64,000 nucleotides of DNA from Arthrobacter cheniae (GTDB lineage: Bacteria; Actinomycetota; Actinomycetes; Actinomycetales; Micrococcaceae). The DNA is taken from contig NZ_QZVT01000002.1 of the NCBI RefSeq assembly GCF_003602275.1, positions 457,370 through 521,369 on the forward strand. The letters run 5' to 3'. The notes under the pieces are model-generated. The model searched no databases. It was not told the DNA's origin and saw only the letters and a program-made list of their open reading frames with translations. Positions 39,042 through 48,834 of this stretch are shown one piece after another. A program made the translations under genes and the position numbers. The first letter of the stretch is position 1. Each line of letters starts with the position of its first letter.

Positions 39042-39250
39042 TCGAGCGCCGTTGCGCACCGGACGCGCTCAGGACCTATCGTCTAGTCGACACCGTTGCC
39101 CGGACATCGAAACTGTCGTCCCTTGTGGAAGGCACCAGCCGGCCGATGTGACGCCGAACCGTTGCCCCTTCGCCCACAGGTGTCCTCCGCTTCTAGACTG
39201 ATCGGAATGCTCGGCCCGGTTCTACCCGATACGCCTGGATGGAGATCCCG

Positions 39251-40351
39251 ATGACCACTCTCGGACTTGAGGAGGAGTACCTGCTGCTCGAACCGCAGTC
39301 AGGACTGCCCGCCGACCGTGCCTCCGAGGTGCAGGGGCTGCTCGAGGCCACGCCGGAGATCAGCCGGGAAGAGATCCAGCGGGAGCTGCTGTCCTGCCAG
39401 ATCGAAACCGCGACGCCCGTGTGCGACACCCTCACCCAGGCCGAGGAGTCCCTGCTGAACTTCAGGCGCAAGTTCGCGGATGCAGCCGGCAGGACCGGAT
39501 GCATCGGAGCCGCCACCGGGACGGCCCCGTGGATCCGGCAGGCGTACCCGGAGCTGACCGACAAGCAGCGCTACGAGGACCTGCGGGCCAGCGCTCCGGG
39601 CATCGTCGGTGACCAGTTCGTCAACGGGCTTCACGTGCACGTCGGCATCCCCGACCAGGAGCGCGGCGTTCAGGCCCTCAATCGCATCCGCCCCTGGATT
39701 CCGCTGCTGACCGCACTCAGCGTGAACTCCCCCTACTGGCTCGGCCGGGACAGCGGGTTCGGCAGCTGGCGCGTGGTGCACTACCGACGATGGGCCGTGC
39801 AGGGCGTCGCCCCCTACTTCGCCGATGCAGCCGATTACGAGCGGAGGATCACCCGCCTCGGTGCCTCCGGTGCCATTCTCGACCGCGGTGTCCTCACGTG
39901 GGTCGCGCGGCTCTCGGATCACTACCCGACCCTCGAGCTGCGGGCCTGCGACGTCCAGCTCGAGGCCCAGGATTCGGTTCTCCTCGGGGCACTGACGCGG
40001 GCGCTCGTCGTGACGGCCCTGAACGATGCCGAGGCGGACGCCACACCCCTGATCCCGGATCCCGAACTCTTGGATGCAGCACTCTGGCAGGCTGCGCGGG
40101 ACGGACTCGGGCAGCACCTCGTCGACCTTGCCACTGCCGAGCCGGTCCCTGCGCACCAGCACCTCACGGCCTTCCTCGAACATGTGGGCGCGGCGCTAGA
40201 AGCGGAGGGCGACGGCGAATGGGTCCGGGCGGGTCTCGAGACCCTCTCCACGCGCGGTACCGGAGCGCAGCGCCAACGGAAGGCGATGCACGACGGCGGC
40301 ATGCCGGCGCTGCTCTCGCTCTACGGGAACACCCTCACCGCCGAGCCCTAG
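39251..40351 (+). CDS. Glutamate-cysteine ligase family 2 / YbdK-type carboxylate-amine ligase
   Basis: This 366-residue GCS2-type ATP-dependent ligase begins with TLGLEEEYLLLEPQSG (Mg-ATP/Glu-site acidic segment), with ELLSCQIETATPVCDT and the central GLHVHVGIPDQE, GSWRVVHYRRW and LELRACDVQ. Enzymes of the family make gamma-glutamylcysteine or related dipeptides; actinobacterial YbdK-like members often have weak or unknown activity. The ATG at 39251 is chosen because GGAG lies 6 bases before it; the ATG at 39239 is an alternative. Confidence 0.86.
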   Translation: MTTLGLEEEYLLLEPQSGLPADRASEVQGLLEATPEISREEIQRELLSCQIETATPVCDTLTQAEESLLNFRRKFADAAGRTGCIGAATGTAPWIRQAYPELTDKQRYEDLRASAPGIVGDQFVNGLHVHVGIPDQERGVQALNRIRPWIPLLTALSVNSPYWLGRDSGFGSWRVVHYRRWAVQGVAPYFADAADYERRITRLGASGAILDRGVLTWVARLSDHYPTLELRACDVQLEAQDSVLLGALTRALVVTALNDAEADATPLIPDPELLDAALWQAARDGLGQHLVDLATAEPVPAHQHLTAFLEHVGAALEAEGDGEWVRAGLETLSTRGTGAQRQRKAMHDGGMPALLSLYGNTLTAEP

Positions 40352-40353
40352 GC

Positions 40354-40581
40354 CTAGCGCTCGCGGCTGTCCCGCCGCAGAAGACCGACGATGAGGCACA
40401 GGAGACCCACCATGAGCGGGACCAGGGTGAAAAGCGTGTGCGTCCCACCGAGGTAGCTCATGATGAAGATGTAGATGAACGTACCGCCGACGAGGATCCA
40501 GCCGAGCACGAGCAGAGCGCGTCCCCTGTTGGGCGGCGGCAGCGGCGGGAGCCACGACGGCGGCCGGTCAGTCCAGCTCAT
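40354..40581 (-). CDS. Small membrane protein of unknown function
   Basis: This 75-residue protein has a Pro-rich N terminus (RPPSWLPPLPPPNRGR) and two hydrophobic helices, ALLVLGWILVGGTFIYIFIM and LVPLMVGLLCLIVGLL. It converges on the GCS2 gene with 2 bases between stops. The ATG at 40581 removes 26 charged residues of an upstream extension. No family is recognised. Confidence 0.6.
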   Translation of the reverse strand: MSWTDRPPSWLPPLPPPNRGRALLVLGWILVGGTFIYIFIMSYLGGTHTLFTLVPLMVGLLCLIVGLLRRDSRER

Positions 40582-40677
40582 CTCCCCAGTGTAGTTCGCG
40601 CTCGGTCGGCCACAGTGGTGGGCACCGTGCTGAGCGTGACGGCGCGTTGAAGGATCCACGGAAGCACCGCGGACGAA

Positions 40678-40710
40678 GAAGCGCCCCGCCGGATGCCGGC
40701 GAGGCGCTTC
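40678..40710 (-). terminator. Terminator of the tmRNA gene
   Basis: GAAGCGCCCCGCCGG (40678-40692) pairs with CCGGCGAGGCGCTTC (40696-40710). It lies 4 bases past the tmRNA 3' CCA on its downstream side. Confidence 0.8.
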
Positions 40711-40714
40711 ATGG

Positions 40715-41082
40715 TGGTGGAGATGGCGGGAATTGAACCCGCGTCCGATGCAGTGTAGTCAGGGCTTCTCCGGGCGCAGTTTGCGTCGGTTTTTCTCGGC
40801 TCCAGCCATCGTGCAAACTAGTGGCTGCCAAGCCCAGTTGTATAAAAGTCCCCCCGGTCCCTACAACGAGGACCGGGAGCAGTGGCCCTCTAAATGACGC
40901 CAGTATCCGGGGCGAGAGCAAACCCGGGCTGACGGACTAGCTAGGCTGCTTAGGCAGCGAGAGCGAAGTCAGTGCGCTTTTGTTCGGCACTTATTGTTTT
41001 ACAGAGAGCGTTTACGAGATAACCCTGTATCCTCGGCCCGCTTCACCTGTCGCGACTAACATCGTCGAAACCTGTCATCCCC
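40715..41082 (-). ncRNA. ssrA: Transfer-messenger RNA (tmRNA)
   Basis: This 368-base one-piece tmRNA acts on the minus strand in rescue of stalled ribosomes. The 5' end GGGGATG pairs with CATCTCC near the 3' end, followed by A and the encoded CCA; GGTTTCGAC and the T-arm GGGTTCAATTCCCGCC are visible. The tag frame (complement of 40950-40988) encodes AEQKRTDFALAA followed by TAA, an Arthrobacter-type degradation tag. smpB, the partner protein, lies about 490 bases upstream on the same strand. Confidence 0.96.
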
Positions 41083-41198
41083 ATGTTCAGTTATCAAGCG
41101 ATACCTGCGTCCAACGTCCCACGGCCGTTCGACTGAATCAGTCTACCCCACCGAGCCGCGGTGCGAGCAGGCGCTTCGCTCCCGGAGAACGCCGGCAC

Positions 41199-41573
41199 CT
41201 ACCGCCCGAGGGTGAGTCCCAGGATGACGATCGGTGCCTGCCACAGACGGACGACGACGAAGGCCAGCGTCACGAACGCGATGCCGAGCGCAGCCAGTGC
41301 TGTGGTGGCGGCCTGCTTCCGGCGAAAGCTCCACCAGAAGATGGAGGCGTTCAGCAGGATCAGGATCGGCGAGATCCACACCAGGACCTGCGCGAAGAAG
41401 ACGTAGACGAGGAAGACGAAGGGAATCAGGGACAGGATGCCGACCGGCACCACGATCATGAGGAGGATCAGGTCGACGAGCGCTCCTACCGTCACCCACC
41501 AGGGGCGCCGGTAGGTCAATTCAGACGGCTCGGGCTCCTCGTCCTCCTGGGCTTCCCAGAAGACATCGCTCAC
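41199..41573 (-). CDS. Membrane protein of unknown function
   Basis: This 124-residue protein has an acidic N terminus (EAQEDEEPEPSE) and three hydrophobic helices at about residues 27-60, 65-80 and 92-118. It overlaps smpB by 4 bases (ATGA), so it is co-translated with it. No family is recognised. It sits between smpB and tmRNA, an order I do not assign a role to. Confidence 0.65.
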   Translation of the reverse strand: MSDVFWEAQEDEEPEPSELTYRRPWWVTVGALVDLILLMIVVPVGILSLIPFVFLVYVFFAQVLVWISPILILLNASIFWWSFRRKQAATTALAALGIAFVTLAFVVVRLWQAPIVILGLTLGR

Positions 41574-42043
41574 GCGCCGAGATTCTTCTCGCGCATTGCG
41601 CGGAGTGCCTCGCGGTTGTCCTGCTTCTCGCGCAGGGTCTGCCGCTTGTCGTAGTCGCGCTTGCCCCGTGCCACCGCGATCTCCACTTTCGCCCTGCCGT
41701 TCAGGAAGTACAGCTGCAGGGGTACGAGGGTGAAACCCGACTCGCGGATCTTCTGCGAAATCTTCGTCAGTTCTTCACGGTGCAGCAGCAATTTCCGTCG
41801 TCGCCGGGCCGCGTGATTGGTCCAGCTGCCCTGTGAGTACTCGGAGATGTGAATGCCTTCGAGCCACAGCTCATCGCCATAGAAGATTGCGTAGCCGTCC
41901 AGGAGCGAAGCCCGTCCAGCCCGCAAGGACTTGACCTCGGTGCCCATCAGCGCAAGGCCGGCCTCATAGGTATCGAGGACGGCGTAGTCGTGGAAGGCCT
42001 TCCGATTGGTGGCCACCACTTTCCGGCCACTTTCCTTCGGCAC
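41570..42043 (-). CDS. smpB: SsrA-binding protein SmpB
   Basis: This 157-residue tmRNA-binding protein has the OB-like core seen in LDTYEAGLALMGTEVKSLRA and IHISEYSQGSWTNHA, and the C-terminal basic tail VARGKRDYDKRQTLREKQDN that reads the empty mRNA channel of the stalled ribosome. Length and order are typical. It starts 71 bases after the M23 peptidase gene and precedes tmRNA. Confidence 0.95.
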   Translation of the reverse strand: MPKESGRKVVATNRKAFHDYAVLDTYEAGLALMGTEVKSLRAGRASLLDGYAIFYGDELWLEGIHISEYSQGSWTNHAARRRRKLLLHREELTKISQKIRESGFTLVPLQLYFLNGRAKVEIAVARGKRDYDKRQTLREKQDNREALRAMREKNLGA

Positions 42044-42113
42044 GGCATAACTCCTTTGAAGATGCTGCAGCGGACGACGGCCCGCGGGAAGACAGTGTCT
42101 TCCATCCTACGAC

Positions 42114-43697
42114 CTAGAACAAGCCGATCGGGTCCACGAGCGTGCCGTTCAGCATCGTCTCGAAGTGGAGGTGGCAGCCCGTGGAATTACCGGTGGTGCC
42201 CGTGTAGCCGATCAGTTGCCCGGCACTCACGCGCTGGCCCGCCGAGACGAGGTAGCTCGTCAGGTGGTAGAAGTTCGTCGCGAGGGCGTTGCCGCCCATG
42301 ACACCGTGGCTGATGACGATCCGGTTGCCGGCGCCCGGCAGGACGTTCGAGTCGGCGTACCAGACCTCGCCCGCGGCCGGCGCGTAGAGCGGCGTGCCGC
42401 AACCCACGCCGTAGTCGATCCCGGTGTGGGTGTACCCGCCGGAACCGTTGAAATCGATGGTTCCCACCGGCGTCGGACGCCAGCCGAAGCCGGAGCTGAT
42501 CTGGCCGCTCACCGGCGCGTTCAGGCGGAACGCGCTGGGAGTAGAAGGCGCCGGCGCGGGAGGAGCCACGATCTGTGGAACGACGGGCGCGACGGGCGCC
42601 GCGACCTGTGGCTGCACGGGTGCCGGCGCGGGCCTGTTCGCGGCCTCGGCCTCCGCTGCCCGTCGCGCACTCTCCGCCGCGGCCGCCGCGTCGGCTGCGG
42701 CCTGGGCTTCAGCCTGAAGACGCGCCTGCTCCACCGCTGCTGCAGCTTCCGCTTCGGCGCGCAATCGCTCCTGCTCAGCCTTGACTCGCGCCTCTTCGGC
42801 CTTGCGTGCTTCCTCGATCTGGCGACGCTGGCGTTCGGCGATGTCGGCATTGACCTGTTGCTGCGCCTGCTCGACACTGGCCAGCTTCGCCTCGATGACC
42901 GGCTTCTGCTCCTGCAGCTTCGCTGACAGGGCCGAGGTGTCGGCAACGAGTTTGTCGACCTTGGCCTTCTCCCCGGCCGCTGCGTCCCTGGCGGCCTGCT
43001 CGGCGTCGAGGGCGGCGTCGGCCTTGTCCTTGAGCTTGGTGATCTCCGCCTCGACCGCCAGCAGCCTTGCCCGGCTGTTCTCGTTGGTCGCGTTCTGCTC
43101 GGACAGCCGCTCCATGGCGGCATTCTGGCCGCGTAGCGCTTGATCCACCATATCCATGGACTCGGTGAAATCCTCGACACCCTCTGCTCCCAGCAGAAGC
43201 GAGACGTTGGTGGGAACCCCACCGTTCTTGTACGCCTCCGTCGCGATCTGGCCGATGACCTCCCGGGTCTCGTCCATCTCCTGGCGATCAGCCCGCAGTT
43301 CCTCGGTGATCTTGTTCTTGGTTTCCTGCGCCAGATCCACGCGGACGGCCAGCGCTCCCACCTCGCCGGTCGCCGCCTCTACCCTGCCCTGCGCATCGGC
43401 GAGGGACTGCTGCGCGGCGGGCAGTTGACCCTGGTAGTTCTTCAGCGTCCCGATGGTCTCGGCGATGTCGGCGTCGAGGTACTCCATCGACTGCTGGACC
43501 TCGGTGATCTCGTTTTGCAACGAACCCTTCCGGTCGTCGAGTTCATCGGCGACGACGGGAGTGCTGAACCCCAGGGCGAGCGCGACGACGAGGGCGATCG
43601 AACTGCCCGCCGTGGCGCGGACGACGAAAACGGAACTATTCTGCCGGGCCCACCAAGTTCCTGATGAGCGCACGTGTCCCCTGGCGTTGAGCAGCAT
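42114..43697 (-). CDS. Secreted M23 peptidase with coiled coil (FtsEX-associated EnvC/RipC type)
   Basis: This 527-residue protein has a signal-like helix near residues 33-50 (ending TPVVADELDD), a long coiled coil to about residue 330 with heptad-rich Ala/Glu/Gln sequence, an Ala/Pro linker, and a C-terminal M23 domain with HTGIDYGVGCG and HLHFET. The last two carry the zinc ligands HxxxD and HxH, so the enzyme should be active. It follows ftsX by 4 bases; FtsEX regulates such peptidoglycan hydrolases at division. Also called a murein hydrolase activator in similar loci. Confidence 0.9.
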   Translation of the reverse strand: MLLNARGHVRSSGTWWARQNSSVFVVRATAGSSIALVVALALGFSTPVVADELDDRKGSLQNEITEVQQSMEYLDADIAETIGTLKNYQGQLPAAQQSLADAQGRVEAATGEVGALAVRVDLAQETKNKITEELRADRQEMDETREVIGQIATEAYKNGGVPTNVSLLLGAEGVEDFTESMDMVDQALRGQNAAMERLSEQNATNENSRARLLAVEAEITKLKDKADAALDAEQAARDAAAGEKAKVDKLVADTSALSAKLQEQKPVIEAKLASVEQAQQQVNADIAERQRRQIEEARKAEEARVKAEQERLRAEAEAAAAVEQARLQAEAQAAADAAAAAESARRAAEAEAANRPAPAPVQPQVAAPVAPVVPQIVAPPAPAPSTPSAFRLNAPVSGQISSGFGWRPTPVGTIDFNGSGGYTHTGIDYGVGCGTPLYAPAAGEVWYADSNVLPGAGNRIVISHGVMGGNALATNFYHLTSYLVSAGQRVSAGQLIGYTGTTGNSTGCHLHFETMLNGTLVDPIGLF

Positions 43698-43701
43698 GAT
43701 G

Positions 43702-44616
43702 CTAGACCTTTACGTATCGTCGAAGAGTGAGCAGGGATGAGAGTCCTGCGAGGATGGCCCCGAGCAGTATGAGAGCGGGCACCAGGATAAGAACCTGTTG
43801 GGAGGAGATGAACGCCGTCTGAGGGAAGGTGTTCACCAGCCAACCATCGATGAGGAATCGGGACGCGCCGTAGAGCGTCGCCGACGCGAGCACTGCCCCG
43901 ATGACCGCCGCGATGACGCCCTCCAGGACGAAGGGCAGCTGGATGACGGCCTTGGAGGCTCCGACGAGACGCATGATGCCGGTCTCGCGCCGGCGGCTGA
44001 AGGCGGAGAGTCGGATGGTCGTCGCGATGAGCAGGATTGCGCAGAACGTCATGATGCCCGCGATTCCGAGCGCGACGACGGAAGCCCAGTTCATGTAGCG
44101 GAAGATCGCCTCGAGGAAGTCCCGCTGGTCGCTCACGGCGTCGACCCCTGGCTCGGACGAGAAAGCCTCGTTGATGACCTCGTACTTCTCCGCGTCCACC
44201 AGGCTGACGCGGAACGACTCGGGAAGCTGGTCCGCAGTGACGGAATCGACGATTGGCGAATTGGCGAACTGGTCGCGGAAGTGGCCGAGCGCCTCGTCCT
44301 GCGACTCGTAGGACACCGTGTCGACATACGGTGCGAACTGGTCCGATTCGAGCTTCGCCTGGATGGCCGCTCGCTGATCCTCCGAAACGGGTCCCGTGGC
44401 GCAGCTGGTCTCCGACGAGTTGTCCACGCAGAGGTAGATGGTGACCTGGACGCGGTCGTACCAGTAGCCCTTCATCTGATTGATCTGCAGCTGGAACAGT
44501 CCGGCGGCACCCACGAACGTCAGGGAGATGAAGGTTACGAGAATCACGGACGTGACCATGGACAGGTTGCGGCGGATGCCCGAACCGATCTCGGACAGGA
44601 TGAAAGCGAGCCTCAC
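43702..44616 (-). CDS. ftsX: Cell division protein FtsX
   Basis: This 304-residue membrane protein has a short N-terminal helix, a periplasmic domain of about 120 residues ([20 protein letters not shown] with two Cys is typical of actinobacterial FtsX), and three C-terminal helices. With FtsE it couples ATP hydrolysis to activation of the cell-wall hydrolase encoded downstream. It overlaps ftsE by 4 bases. Confidence 0.94.
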   Translation of the reverse strand: MRLAFILSEIGSGIRRNLSMVTSVILVTFISLTFVGAAGLFQLQINQMKGYWYDRVQVTIYLCVDNSSETSCATGPVSEDQRAAIQAKLESDQFAPYVDTVSYESQDEALGHFRDQFANSPIVDSVTADQLPESFRVSLVDAEKYEVINEAFSSEPGVDAVSDQRDFLEAIFRYMNWASVVALGIAGIMTFCAILLIATTIRLSAFSRRRETGIMRLVGASKAVIQLPFVLEGVIAAVIGAVLASATLYGASRFLIDGWLVNTFPQTAFISSQQVLILVPALILLGAILAGLSSLLTLRRYVKV

Positions 44617-45317
44617 TCGACCACGGCTCCGGTCTCGCCGATGTAAATACCCTGCGCATCGTCGCGGACGACAGCTCCGCTGCGCAGCTCGACCACGCGC
44701 TTTCGCATGGTGTTCACGATGTCGTCGTCGTGTGTCGCCATGACAACTGTGGTGCCGTTCTGGTTGACCCTGTCGAGGACCTTCATGATGCCCATCGAGG
44801 TGGTCGGGTCGAGGTTGCCGGTGGGCTCGTCGGCGAGGAGGATGCCTGGGCGGTTGACGATGGCGCGGGCGATCGCCACACGCTGCTGCTCACCGCCGGA
44901 GAGCTCATGGGGCATCCGGTTGTTCTTGCCCTCCAGGCCAACCGTGGCGAGGACGTCGGGCACGGTCTCCCGGATGACGGCGCGGCTTCTGCCGATGACC
45001 TGCATGGCGAAGGCGACGTTCGAGAAGACCGTCTTGTTGGGGAGCAGGCGGAAATCCTGGAAGACCACGCCGATCCCGCGCCGGAGGCGGGGTACACGCC
45101 AGCTCGGGATGTTGGCTACATTCTGTCCGGCCACGTACACGGCGCCCTTTGACGCCTGGTCCTCCTTGAGTACCAGGCGGATGAACGTCGATTTACCGGA
45201 GCCGGAAGCACCGACCAGGAAGACGAACTCACCGCGGTCGACGTCGAGCGAGACGCCGTCGAGCGCGGGTTGGGACTTCTGGTCGTAGGTCTTCGTGACG
45301 CTGTCGAATCTGATCAT
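44613..45317 (-). CDS. ftsE: Cell division ATP-binding protein FtsE
   Basis: This 234-residue ABC ATPase has Walker [10 protein letters not shown] near residues 36-44, signature [15 protein letters not shown], Walker [14 protein letters not shown] and H-loop [11 protein letters not shown]. The ATG at 45317 ([12 protein letters not shown]) is the family start; a 46-residue upstream extension is not supported. It lies between prfB and ftsX, as is common in Actinobacteria. Confidence 0.95.
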   Translation of the reverse strand: MIRFDSVTKTYDQKSQPALDGVSLDVDRGEFVFLVGASGSGKSTFIRLVLKEDQASKGAVYVAGQNVANIPSWRVPRLRRGIGVVFQDFRLLPNKTVFSNVAFAMQVIGRSRAVIRETVPDVLATVGLEGKNNRMPHELSGGEQQRVAIARAIVNRPGILLADEPTGNLDPTTSMGIMKVLDRVNQNGTTVVMATHDDDIVNTMRKRVVELRSGAVVRDDAQGIYIGETGAVVE

Positions 45318-45445
45318 GATCACTCTGCGCCCGTGGTGTCCGCCGGGCACGGGCATTTGATGGGGGAAGGAAGCACCGGCTCCTCGACTATAACGACATA
45401 TCCCGGGGTGCCTACTACCGCACCGGCGTTTCGTGCGCAAGTACT

Positions 45446-45469
45446 GCGAAAACAAACAGGTGTTTTCGC
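45446..45469. repeat. 8-bp inverted repeat between prfB and ftsE
   Basis: GCGAAAAC (45446-45453) and GTTTTCGC (45462-45469) are perfect inverted copies with an 8-base AT-rich loop, just after the prfB stop. It may be a weak terminator or processing site between the two genes. Confidence 0.4.
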
Positions 45470-45486
45470 GGCAAAGGTGAGTACCG

Positions 45487-46602
45487 CTACGCGGCGTCGT
45501 TACGGTTGTTCGTGCGCCAGCGGATGCCCGCGTCGATGAAGTCGTCGATCTCGCCGTCGAACACCGAGGAGGTGTTCCCCACCTCGTGATTAGTGCGCAG
45601 ATCCTTGACCATCTGGTACGGGTTCAGGACGTAGGAGCGCATCTGGTCTCCCCACGAGGCCTTGACGTCTCCCGCGAAGGCCTTCTTCTCCGCGTCCTCC
45701 TCCTGCTTCTTCAGGAGGAGGAGCCTGGACTGAAGAACGCGCATGGCGGCCGCGCGGTTCTGGATCTGCGACTTCTCGTTCTGCATGGACACGACGGTGC
45801 CGGTGGGTAGGTGGGTGAGACGTACCGCCGAGTCCGTGGTGTTCACGGACTGCCCGCCGGGACCGGATGAACGGAAGACGTCGACGCGTATCTCGTTGTC
45901 CGGCACTTCGATGACATCGGTCTGCTCGATGAGTGGGATGACCTCGACGGCGGCGAAGGACGTCTGGCGACGGCCCTGGTTGTCGAAGGGGCTGATGCGG
46001 ACCAGCCGGTGGGTGCCTGCTTCGACGGACAGTGTCCCGAAAGCGTAGGGCGCCTTCACCTCGAAGGTCGCGGACTTGAGGCCCGCCTCCTCTGCGTAGG
46101 AGGTGTCGAGAACCTGCGTCGGGTAGCCGTGACGCTCGGCCCAGCGCAGGTACATGCGCAGGAGCATCTCGGCGAAATCGGCCGCGTCCACTCCCCCGGC
46201 GCCCGATCTGATGGTGACGACGGCTTCACGCTCGTCCCACTCCCCAGCCAGCAGCGTCACGATCTCGAGGTTGTCCAGGGACTTGCTGAGGGAAATGAGT
46301 TCCTTCTCGGCTTCGGCGAGGGTGTCCTCATCGCTCTCATCCTGCGCGAGTTCCACCAGGACCTCGAGATCATCGATACGACTCTCGAGGGTTTCGAGCC
46401 GTTCGAGGGCGGATTGCCGGTGGGACAACTTGGACGTGACCTTCTGCGCAGCTGAAGGGTCGTCCCAGAGGTTGGGGGCACCGGCTTCCTCGCTCAGTTC
46501 CTCGATGTCCTTGCGGATCCCCCCGACGTCGGAGACCTGCTCGATGGACTGGTACTTGGCGCGCAGGGCGCGGATTGCAGCGGGAAAATCAGTGGTTGCC
46601 AT
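45487..46602 (-). CDS. prfB: Peptide chain release factor 2
   Basis: This 371-residue class I release factor has the GGQ peptidyl-hydrolysis motif in [18 protein letters not shown] and the stop-codon recognition SPF in [11 protein letters not shown], marking RF2. There is no programmed frameshift: the frame is continuous. The ATG at 46602 ([14 protein letters not shown]) is preferred, with GGA 6 bases before it; an ATG at 46608 is the alternative. It leads the prfB-ftsE-ftsX-M23-smpB block. Confidence 0.95.
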   Translation of the reverse strand: MATTDFPAAIRALRAKYQSIEQVSDVGGIRKDIEELSEEAGAPNLWDDPSAAQKVTSKLSHRQSALERLETLESRIDDLEVLVELAQDESDEDTLAEAEKELISLSKSLDNLEIVTLLAGEWDEREAVVTIRSGAGGVDAADFAEMLLRMYLRWAERHGYPTQVLDTSYAEEAGLKSATFEVKAPYAFGTLSVEAGTHRLVRISPFDNQGRRQTSFAAVEVIPLIEQTDVIEVPDNEIRVDVFRSSGPGGQSVNTTDSAVRLTHLPTGTVVSMQNEKSQIQNRAAAMRVLQSRLLLLKKQEEDAEKKAFAGDVKASWGDQMRSYVLNPYQMVKDLRTNHEVGNTSSVFDGEIDDFIDAGIRWRTNNRNDAA

Positions 46603-46643
46603 GGTCATTCCAGCCTACGTCATCGCCCTTGGGTGGCTGGGGA

Positions 46644-48197
46644 CTACGCCATCGGTACCGATCGGGAGCCGACACGGGGTTCGTGCACCAGGTAGCGCCT
46701 CAGCCTTGATGCGGCGTACGCAAGGACAGCTGCGTACAGCAGAGTCAATAGTTGCCAACTAAGCACAGGTTGCCATTCGGCGCTGAACATCTCAGTCCAG
46801 TTGACTGTGCCGTCCAGTCCCACGGTGTAGCGACGCAGGGTGAAGATGAAGGCGTATACGTGGGTGAGGACGAGGACCGTGAGGACCCACGACGCTACAG
46901 CGGCGGAGCGCTTCCCGCTGGGGAAGGGTGTTTTCTCAACTGCAACCCCGCCATACAGTAGAGCGAGCACGACGAGCGCGAGGACGTACCGCCCCTGCCA
47001 TATATAGCCGAGTTCTGTGATCACCTGGGCCTGCAAGAGGGCTGGAAGAAGAACGATGCTGGCAAGAAGCCCGAGCATGCCCACCCGCGCCCAGCCCTTG
47101 GTGAGCGCCACGCCGGCAAACAGAACTGCAGCCAGGCAGAAGTGCCAGAAGAAGTAGACACCGTCAGGGAGAACCGTGTCCATCCAACCCAGTACCCCGA
47201 TGTATTCACGCGTCAATGAGAAAGCGCGCTCGATCATCGTCAGGAACGCTTGCTCCGGAGTCACCGCCGAGCCATTCCCCGTGAGGCTGTCGAGGCTGTC
47301 GGCATAGAACAGCCATGCCAGGCTGGCCGCACTCGCGCTCAGAAGGATTGCGCTGCATACGAGTCCTGCCGGCGTGCGGAGAATGGTCATCACCGCACGT
47401 CTGCGATAAATCAAAACGACGCCGAGTATTGCAGCCACAAGCCACACGAGGGACAACGCTCGCGTGTTCGCCAGCACAGCGCCCGACACCGCCGCGGCCA
47501 ACAAATGCATGCCGTAGGGGGCACCTGGACGCTCCCGCCTCTCTATGCCAGCGGCGAGGTTCGTGAAGAGGGCTGCTGTGGTCACTATCTCCAGTGCGTT
47601 CGGGTTGATCGAAGCGCTGAGGAACAACACCATCGGAGTCAGCGCGACCACTCCACTTACCACGACCCACCTCGCGCTGGCCAACCTAGCAGCAGCCCAA
47701 AAGGTAAGCGTCAGAAAAGTTGCGCACAGCGCAGCGCTCAGTAGTCTCATCGCATAGACCACGGCATCACCATCCATCAGCAGGGTCGGGAGCCCAGCGA
47801 CGTAGTAGTACATCGGGTTGTAATTTCCCGCGCTCGTGGTTGCAATGGTCGGCTCTGCCGAAGCCTCGCCTACCCCGTTGGCACAGTCGGCAGTGATCGT
47901 CGGCTGGAACCGGAAGCAGGTCTTCTCCGGGAGTTGCGCGATGTAACCCGGAACGAGCACACTGCTTTGCGCCCCCTGTCCCTCTCCCTGATCACCGAGA
48001 GGTTGTCCTCGTACCACTGCCGCGGCCTTGATAGCGTGAGCCGTCTCATCTGGTGAGGCCATGAGCGGAGTAGCAAACGCCCACATAGCGATCAACGCGA
48101 ACAGTGTGGCGAATATAGCAAGAGGGGTCGAAGAGGCACGCCATCCCCCCCGCTTGTCCTGCTCCTCCATGAGGCGTTGCCTGTGGGATAGCCTCAT
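46644..48197 (-). CDS. DUF2142 polytopic membrane protein
   Basis: This 517-residue protein has about eleven to twelve hydrophobic segments, a first helix after STPLAIFATLFALIAMWAFA, and the DUF2142 hallmark ATPLMASPDETAHAIKAAAV with its Asp-Glu pair. Such proteins resemble the GT-C membrane glycosyltransferases that use lipid-linked sugars; the actual activity is unknown. Base composition is lower in GC than the neighbouring genes over most of its length, suggesting later acquisition. It lies between the Tad cluster and prfB, on the same strand. Confidence 0.8.
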   Translation of the reverse strand: MRLSHRQRLMEEQDKRGGWRASSTPLAIFATLFALIAMWAFATPLMASPDETAHAIKAAAVVRGQPLGDQGEGQGAQSSVLVPGYIAQLPEKTCFRFQPTITADCANGVGEASAEPTIATTSAGNYNPMYYYVAGLPTLLMDGDAVVYAMRLLSAALCATFLTLTFWAAARLASARWVVVSGVVALTPMVLFLSASINPNALEIVTTAALFTNLAAGIERRERPGAPYGMHLLAAAVSGAVLANTRALSLVWLVAAILGVVLIYRRRAVMTILRTPAGLVCSAILLSASAASLAWLFYADSLDSLTGNGSAVTPEQAFLTMIERAFSLTREYIGVLGWMDTVLPDGVYFFWHFCLAAVLFAGVALTKGWARVGMLGLLASIVLLPALLQAQVITELGYIWQGRYVLALVVLALLYGGVAVEKTPFPSGKRSAAVASWVLTVLVLTHVYAFIFTLRRYTVGLDGTVNWTEMFSAEWQPVLSWQLLTLLYAAVLAYAASRLRRYLVHEPRVGSRSVPMA

Positions 48198-48325
48198 TAC
48201 TTCGCCCGGTGCATTTATCGCGTCCACAAGGTCCAAAGCTATCTCAGGTTGGAGGAGCTCGAGCGCGGACCGACAGCGACACGGATCTGCGGTGGCGGCC
48301 GGCCCCACAGGACAGAGAGACCCCG

Positions 48326-48829
48326 CTACCGAACAAGCTCCGCGCGGGCATCCGCCCGGGCGACAATCGGGATCCCCGCAGGCACGAGAAAGTTGACGAT
48401 GGGTGGGCGCACGACGGCGGTGAGCACCACGCGGGCCGTCCGTCCGTCGGGGGCTCCTGTCTCCGGGTCGATCCCGAAGCGCGTGAAGCGCGCCTCGGCG
48501 CCGGTCGCGGCGAGGTAACCTGCAGCCGCGTCCTCGACACTGGCGTCCTGCAGCGACGGGAGCGTCGACGTCGTCTCCTCCCCGCCGCTCCCGACAGCGA
48601 TGCTGTAGCTGTCAGCGGCCGCGAGCGCAGCGCCGTCGGCGGCCGAAAGCAGTTTCTTGTGCTCTATGTAAACGGACGATACGGCTAGCACGACGCTGAC
48701 GACGAGCAGGGAGACGAGGAGGTAGCCGATGACCAGGATTCCCATCTGCCCATCCTCCGGACCGCCGGCCGCTCCGGCACGTGCGCGAGAGCTACACCGG
48801 ATCAGCACCCTGCCGCGAGTTCCCGCCAT
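48326..48829 (-). CDS. TadG-like pilus assembly protein
   Basis: This 167-residue protein has a basic N terminus, one hydrophobic helix (MGILVIGYLLVSLLVVSVVL) and the TadG/RcpC-like motif HKKLLSAADGAALAAADSYS at about residues 57-76, which is typical of Tad-associated pseudopilin-like proteins (DUF4190/TadE-G group). It is the last gene of the Tad cluster on this strand. Confidence 0.78.
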   Translation of the reverse strand: MAGTRGRVLIRCSSRARAGAAGGPEDGQMGILVIGYLLVSLLVVSVVLAVSSVYIEHKKLLSAADGAALAAADSYSIAVGSGGEETTSTLPSLQDASVEDAAAGYLAATGAEARFTRFGIDPETGAPDGRTARVVLTAVVRPPIVNFLVPAGIPIVARADARAELVR

Positions 48830-48834
48830 GACCG

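Noticed and set aside
45487..46602. Programmed frameshift in prfB
   Set aside because: The frame is continuous and has no in-frame UGA.
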